Assembly: GCF_009846885.1 (NCBI RefSeq)
Contig: NZ_WUWM01000006.1
Location: forward strand, 1-64,000
Reading direction: 5' to 3'
Length of the DNA stretch: 64,000 nucleotides
Origin: Paenibacillus puerhi
Lineage (GTDB): Bacteria > Bacillota > Bacilli > Paenibacillales > NBRC-103111
How positions within the stretch are numbered: position 1 is the first letter of the stretch; every line of letters begins with the position of its first letter. Below are positions 63,001 through 64,000 of the stretch, in pieces. The position numbers and the translations under genes are program-made. The notes below the pieces were generated by a model. That model worked only from the letters and a program-made list of their open reading frames with translations. It was not told where the DNA came from and did no database searches.

Positions 63001-63785
63001 CGACGATACATCAAATTTCACAGTACATCCAGCAGGAAGAATACAGATTGGCATCCGAGGAGGATGGTTTGTACTTGCTGAATGACAAGAAAGATGTTCA
63101 AATCTTTGCTTTCCCTCCTGTACTGGGATTAGGCATCTTTTATAGTGAAGTCGCTCAGTATCTCGATTCGCATTCCTTTTATTCGTTCGATTTTATCGAG
63201 AGCGAGGATCGTATTGAGCAGTACGCCGACCTCATCGAGCGCATACAACCGGAAGGTCCCTATGTATTGCTCGGATATTCCGCTGGAGGCAATCTCGCTT
63301 TTGAGGTTGCTGTTGAGCTCCAAATACGGAATCATCACGTTTCGGATTTGATTTTGATCGACAGCTATAAAATGGACAACATGACCGCAAAAATTCAATC
63401 CGAAGATCAACAAAACTTGTATAATCAAATTATAGAAGAAGCTAGGCACCATCCGTTTTATCAAAACTTGCTCGAAACCGATTTTTTCAAACAAAAAATA
63501 AAGAACAAAATCATAGCATACACAACCTACTTGCATGGCTTGTTCAATACAAACACGATTTGTGCAAATATTCATTTTGTGGAGGCTGAAAAGGATCGTG
63601 AGGCTTTGGAAGTAAGCAGTTCCATGGACGATCCATTCCACTGGCAAAATTTCACCGTTGCACATTACCGAAGATATCAAGGCTCCGGATCTCACGGGGA
63701 TATGATGGATCCCGAGCACCTGCAGCACAATATGTCGATCATTTCGCAAATTTTAATGTCGAGTTGCCCTGTGACTGTTGTTTAA
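51060..63785 (+). CDS. Giant NRPS: C-lobe, X (Tyr-like), Ile, Orn, X modules, thioesterase
   Basis: The 4241-residue protein carries, by residue: C-lobe 15-255; A9 266-770; PCP9 (Ser 810); C10 861-1300; A10 1302-1800; PCP10 (Ser 1851); C11 1904-2340; A11 2356-2860; PCP11 (Ser 2906); C12 2962-3395; A12 3399-3907; PCP12 (GGNSL, Ser 3954); thioesterase about 4010-4241. All complete C domains keep HHxxxDG and look like L-accepting types. Codes are A9 DGTSTARVD (near tyrosine codes DGTxTAEVA but divergent), A10 DGFFLGVVF (isoleucine-like), A11 DVGEIGSID (ornithine, exact) and A12 DAAMTGEVI (unassigned). The thioesterase ends the line, so this protein finishes and releases the peptide, probably by cyclisation. 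GGAGG precedes ATG 51060. It is the last gene of the block; a response regulator follows 97 bases later. Confidence 0.95.
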   Translation: METKKDTDLLNDNRTASSLYWTSLLQEEVHITGISYDFISGRGYQKAETMIAFEPGLSQSLQAIAKNNDLLLYVIFLAALDVTLYKYTGQEERFIGMPVYSSGKIKNSAVSNRLLPYRTKFNADFTVKQLLKATQQHVLEAYENQYVDVDRLLRNSQAFGSVMDITPICLTMSSIHTDDDIDFICSSRNNELSLCLYQLDNGSFEAAAVYNANLFKLETIELFGSRYVSVLRQMLNGLDQQVLQISALSDQERTQLLYDFTNTSTEYQGQNKTLQQLFEAQAEQTPDLTAIRFENKTVTYREINERSNALAKRLQAEGVKPEMIVGMLLERSVEMVVGILGILKAGGAYLPIDPKNPKERIAYILEDAGAQLLFTTNNLTTDLPFKGTILDAEDTSLYEGDASPVKPTAEPGRLAYVIYTSGTTGTPKGVMVEHGALSLTLLWDREAFDYNSGAVSLPILNYAFDGFITQLFAPLISGSQVILLQRDEMTDPYAISKYIKHVSVTHYISVPSIYLTVAEHLNPKDVQHLRFVTLAGEELPVKSIEYTKRLNPSIEIINRYGPSENTVDTTVFRNAERSESILIGKPVPNTKVFIVDKHHELVPINVPGELCIGGDRLARGYLNRPDLTKEKFIASPFEPGKKMYKTGDLARWLPDGNIEFLGRIDSQVKIRGIRIELREIENRLLSHPNLKEAVVLIKENERQEKYIAAYIVGTEATEIDPVSLKSFLREALPEYMVPAFVIQLDRMPLTSNGKIDRRTLPNPDFHAAGGQPYRAPRNETEQQLAGLWSDVLGEERVGIHDNFFDLGGHSLKATILISNLHKQMNNKLTLKDLFHNPTIAELSRIIAANAESAEPALYETIEPCESQDSYEASSAQKRIYLLQQLDKGIVYNMPVVCEVEGEIQAECLESAFQLLIRRHESLRTSFENRNGVILQNIHSDVSFKLEKRDVHGAGWEEQIRAFVRTFDLGHAPLLRVELIRHKERTYLLVDMHHIISDGVSMKLLLKEFMELYQDKKLEELRIQYKDYAAWQHNLMHTDEMERQRTYWIEQFSGELPVLNLPCDYERPILQSFEGDRIDFSLPEKMTEQVRRLAREAGATTQMVMLSAFHILLSKYSGQDDIVIGSPVSGRTHADLQGIIGMFVNTLALRNRSDGEKRYFDFLKEVKEHALEAFVHESYPYEALLDQLQIARDPSRNPLFDVMLNMVYADDEARVDISGFRLNPIPLENRLSKFDLTLHVTESEHKLSCSMEYSTKLFRSDTIARMGRHFQYIVTQICTNRDVTLSSIELLTETDKLQILEKFNDTFTDFPRNQTIHALFETAAAQAPDQMAVVYGSQSMTYGQLNERANRLAHTLRGQGVQAGDSIGLMTERSLDMIVGILGILKAGAAYVPLDPDNPEERIRYIIEDSGIHLLLTQTRLQDRMSFEGQRLFLDEPHIYAEETSNPPESVTSDQLAYLIYTSGTTGNPKGNMTTHRNIVRVVKETNYLELDREDRLLQLSSYAFDGATFEIFGALLNGSMLVLVSKETFLDMVKLADIIQRDRISVMFITTALFNALVDVNADALRSVRKVLFGGERASIPHLRRAYETLGPGKLVNVYGPTETTVFATYYPIQEPIPGHMINIPIGKPISNTSAYILGKRGELLPVGVYGELALGGEGVAKGYLNRLDLTADKFVCNPFTPGQLMYKSGDIARWLPDGNIEFLQRADSQIKIRGFRVELEEIERKLVSYPSIRSAVVVAKENDRHDKYLCAFVTVSDTFVKSDIISYLKQSLPDYMVPSLLKPLDRLPLTPNGKVDKRALPDISFEELADGAYEPPRTLTEAKLVELWQSVLGVPRIGTGDYFFELGGHSLKAVLLVGKIHQTFHKEVPFKAFLENPTIQSMASYLDQSAVRLYEEIRKCGEQPYYKASSAQKRIYTLQQFEPDSTAYHIPIAFELRGKIDKEKLEYALFRLVERHASLRTSFELLDGEIVQKRHDHVDFKLQVTAMQDGGIEQAITRFLRVFSLQQAPLFRAELVESPANTYLLLDMHHIVSDGMSVQILMKDFADLFLGRSMEPLRIQYPDYAEWQQQDLQSDNMKAQEQYWIAQFQGELPVLNLPYDYERPLVQSFEGNTISLRMDEEATLGVRELAKENGMTVHMVLLSAFYILLSKYSEQEDIIVGTPVAGRPHADLEQMVGMFVNTLALRSRPAGSKRCAEFMQEVKDNSLHAYEHQSYPFEDLLERVKVVRDVSRNPLFDVMFAMNTVDMNNSLDLELEGMIMDAIKFNGNMSKFDISLDVLEKQQTLELSFEYSTKLFEETTIKRMGFHYMEIVKGLCQDPNRTISELEMITPAEQITLLTDFATSVFGGESEQEYTFLEYFEAQSEQIPEQVAVVSANEHLTYLEVNEQANRLARTLRAAGVGRDTIVCILADRSLHLIVSILAVWKAGGAYVPIDSDYPAERIQFMLEDSQAAVLLTQSSLKNQLDTWGAGNTSHHAVLCLDDPGIYSHDASNLSHIHKPSDLAYMIYTSGTTGRPKGVMLEHRNLMNTAYASRREYRLTEFPVRLLQVASFAFDVFVGDIVRTLFNGGLMVLCPQEDRLEPVRLYGWIRDYQITVLESTPALVVPFMAYIHENKLEVGSLRLLIIGSDSFSVRDYRTLQERFGSQFRIMNSYGVTEAAIDSSYYDEPSDNLPAGGNVPIGKPRLNARFYILDASLHPVPVGLKGELCIGGAGVARGYWNRQELTEQKFVPNPYVPGERLYRTGDLARWLPDGNVDFIGRIDNQVKIRGYRIELGEIENRLLQAASVQEALVIGMTAGEGETVLCAYFVAGEKLYPSALRKELAQDLPGYMIPSYIIQLEDMPLTPNGKLDRKRLPVPDRKLHEAAEYVAPRTSLEAKLASLWQEVLGLERVGMTDNFFELGGHSLRATVLVGKIRKEMNVDYPLRDVFRWSTVEDMARTIADMEEPSKNKPLNASIPVIPERAYYPVSSAQKRLFILHQLDGGEQSYNMTGMLLLEGKLDVPRFKEAFHQLIERHETLRTGFELLNGEPVQRIYRTIDFDMEHILAKEENARDIVQAFARSFDLAAPPLLRAGLIELAEDRHILMLDMHHIISDGVSTAILTKELSCLYNGDGLTPLRIQYKDYATWQQTEDQLLKRDETYWLSMLGGELPVLDLPTDYARPAEKSYEGNTWSFQLDAELLKQVKQLAVTSGATLFMVLQAAYSLLLHNYSGQEDMVIGTPIAGRIHDDLQPLIGMFVNTLAIRLYPTSGKTFLSYLDEVKETTLDAFEHQTYPFETLVEKLQVKRDVSRHPVFDTMFVMQNTEQEELTLEGLRITPYPNPNRFARFELTLTVSENHDRLDCQFEYAASLYRQKSIERMAAHFERLLTAIVGTPEAAIGSLEMLTSEENEQIRNAFNTEIADYPSDQTIHQLFEEQAARTPDHLAAVFENRKLTYRELNEWANKLARALREAGIQANQPIGLMAERSLEMLVGLFAILKAGGAYVPVDPGYPEERIRYMIEDSGMNVLLTQRHLQHNLNFRGTIVAIDDELTLHADGSNVEPIAEPDHLAYIIYTSGTTGQPKGVMIEHRSIVNTLLWKKSAYGFQPEDRALQVLSFSFDAFVASTFTPLLAGAALVMAGEEEAKDPGEIRRLTVQHAVTHYTMVPGLYSAVLEMLASADDSSSTGDGEAGSSLRAVTLGGEALRPSLVTRSKQILPHVQIFNEYGPTECSVIATCNRDVDPDEPIAIGRPIANMQVHILDRSGRYQPVGIPGELYVSGIGLARGYWRRPELTAASFITHPNEKNVRMYRTGDLARWLPDGSLEYMGRLDEQVKIRGYRIELGEVEAILAGMEEVLESAVIALEDNFGGHMLCAYYTADRPIPADELRMRLSRKLPAYMLPAHLLQLERMPYTVNGKLDRKQLPQPERTEWLKPERAPRTKLERDLAEIWRDVLQVPQVGIDDNFFDLGGNSLSLINLLSQINNQLELSLKLNSLYNYPTIHQISQYIQQEEYRLASEEDGLYLLNDKKDVQIFAFPPVLGLGIFYSEVAQYLDSHSFYSFDFIESEDRIEQYADLIERIQPEGPYVLLGYSAGGNLAFEVAVELQIRNHHVSDLILIDSYKMDNMTAKIQSEDQQNLYNQIIEEARHHPFYQNLLETDFFKQKIKNKIIAYTTYLHGLFNTNTICANIHFVEAEKDREALEVSSSMDDPFHWQNFTVAHYRRYQGSGSHGDMMDPEHLQHNMSIISQILMSSCPVTVV
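51105..51830 (+). other. Stand-alone C-lobe at the N-terminus of NRPS protein 4
   Basis: As in protein 3, about 240 residues match only the C-terminal half of a condensation domain, from 'LYWTSLLQ' to the A-domain linker, without HHxxxDG. It aligns by eye with the C-lobe of protein 3 (shared spacing of 'VTLYKYTGQEE' and 'LEAYENQYVDV'), so both junctions of the assembly line use the same device. Confidence 0.75.
63090..63782 (+). other. Type I thioesterase domain
   Basis: Alpha/beta-hydrolase domain with nucleophile elbow GYSAGG (Ser codon 63279-63281), a plausible acid in 'LILIDSYK' (about 63358) and catalytic histidine in 'GSGSHGDMM' (codon 63693-63695). It should release the chain, either as a macrolactone through the Thr hydroxyl or as a free acid. 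Confidence 0.88.
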
Positions 63786-63811
63786 CAGGACTAGCAAAGA
63801 TGAATAAGAAG

Positions 63812-63833
63812 GGGCTGTCCTTTCGGGGCAGCC
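63812..63833 (+). terminator. Weak hairpin after the synthetase operon
   Basis: GGGCTGTCC and GGGGCAGCCC pair across a TTTC loop. The following bases (GCCTTATTCC) are not a true T-run, so termination may be partial and read-through into the response-regulator gene is possible. Confidence 0.5.
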
Positions 63834-63882
63834 CGCCTTATTCCATGAGGGACTAATGGACTGAGGGACTGAGGGGATTTCT

Positions 63883-64000
63883 ATGACCAATAAGTATAAC
63901 CTTTTGATTATTGAAGATGACAAGGATCTAGCGGATGCCATGAGAAAGCTGCTTGACAAGTGGGGGTATCACATAGCAATCTGCGAGGACTTTGAATATA
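63883..64000 (+). CDS. Response regulator, BceR-like (N-terminal 39 codons, runs off window)
   Basis: ATG 63883 is preceded by GAGGGG. The visible residues form the start of a receiver domain: LLIIEDDKDLADAMRKLL with the acidic pocket at residues 11-13, then KWGYHIAICEDFEY. The 'KWG(F/Y)...DF' pattern is characteristic of BceR-type regulators of bacillar peptide-sensing systems, though the phospho-acceptor aspartate and DNA-binding domain lie outside the window. Position right after the synthetase genes, and a BceR-type operator in front of the BceAB-like transporter at 14214, suggest that it controls that transporter; a histidine kinase gene is expected next. Confidence 0.75.
   Translation, partial: MTNKYNLLIIEDDKDLADAMRKLLDKWGYHIAICEDFEY

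Noticed and set aside
1-64000. CRISPR arrays, tRNA/rRNA genes, insertion sequences, MbtH or phosphopantetheinyl transferase genes
   Set aside because: Looked for and not seen; the internal repeats are NRPS module duplications, not mobile elements.

Overview
The window reads as a chromosome segment of a spore-former of the Paenibacillaceae, most likely Paenibacillus. The reasons are strong AGGAGG-type ribosome binding sites, frequent TTG starts, secreted proteins with copper-amine-oxidase-like N-terminal domains, a FusB/FusC-family EF-G-binding protein, a bacillar CydAB oxidase with a tiny third subunit, a BceAB-type peptide-antibiotic transporter, and a very large lipopeptide synthetase locus. 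No rRNA, tRNA, CRISPR array or insertion sequence was seen.

Positions 1-17050 hold mostly ordinary genes. In order they are: the 3' part of a beta-rich protein of unknown function; a FusB-like gene behind an attenuator-like leader (30-codon ORF plus two mutually exclusive hairpins); a luciferase-like flavin oxidoreductase divergent from a TetR regulator; a small membrane protein; a DUF421/YetF protein; a 39-codon ORF with a perfect ribosome binding site; two tandem paralogous secreted proteins; a DUF1796 protein; a cydA-cydB-small-subunit operon on the minus strand; an MFS transporter; and a BceA/BceB-like ABC transporter behind a sequence that fits the BceR-type operator TnACA-N4-TGTAA.

Positions 17276-63785 are one co-oriented block of four giant genes for a lipopeptide. 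Protein A is FAAL-ACP-KS; the KS lacks the first catalytic histidine (HGTGT reads QGTGT) and has no acyltransferase. Protein B is ACP-C-[A remnant]-PCP, then Thr, X with epimerisation, Asp and Gly modules, ending in a free C domain. Protein C has Asn with epimerisation, then Gly and Gly modules, again ending in a free C domain. Protein D has X (Tyr-like), Ile, Orn and X modules and a thioesterase. Proteins C and D each begin with only the C-terminal lobe of a condensation domain. Specificity codes read by eye give acyl-Thr-D-X-Asp-Gly-D-Asn-Gly-Gly-(Tyr?)-Ile-Orn-X. This order closely resembles the published locillomycin peptide (Thr-Gln-Asp-Gly-Asn-Asp-Gly-Tyr-Val, recalled from memory) but is longer and has a cationic tail.

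An OmpR-type response regulator resembling BceR starts at 63883 and runs off the window. With the BceAB-like transporter and its operator on the other flank, the synthetase genes appear bracketed by a self-protection and sensing system. The three glycine-activating regions (A5, A7, A8) are near-identical at DNA level, so the assembly line seems to have grown recently by internal duplication or gene conversion.
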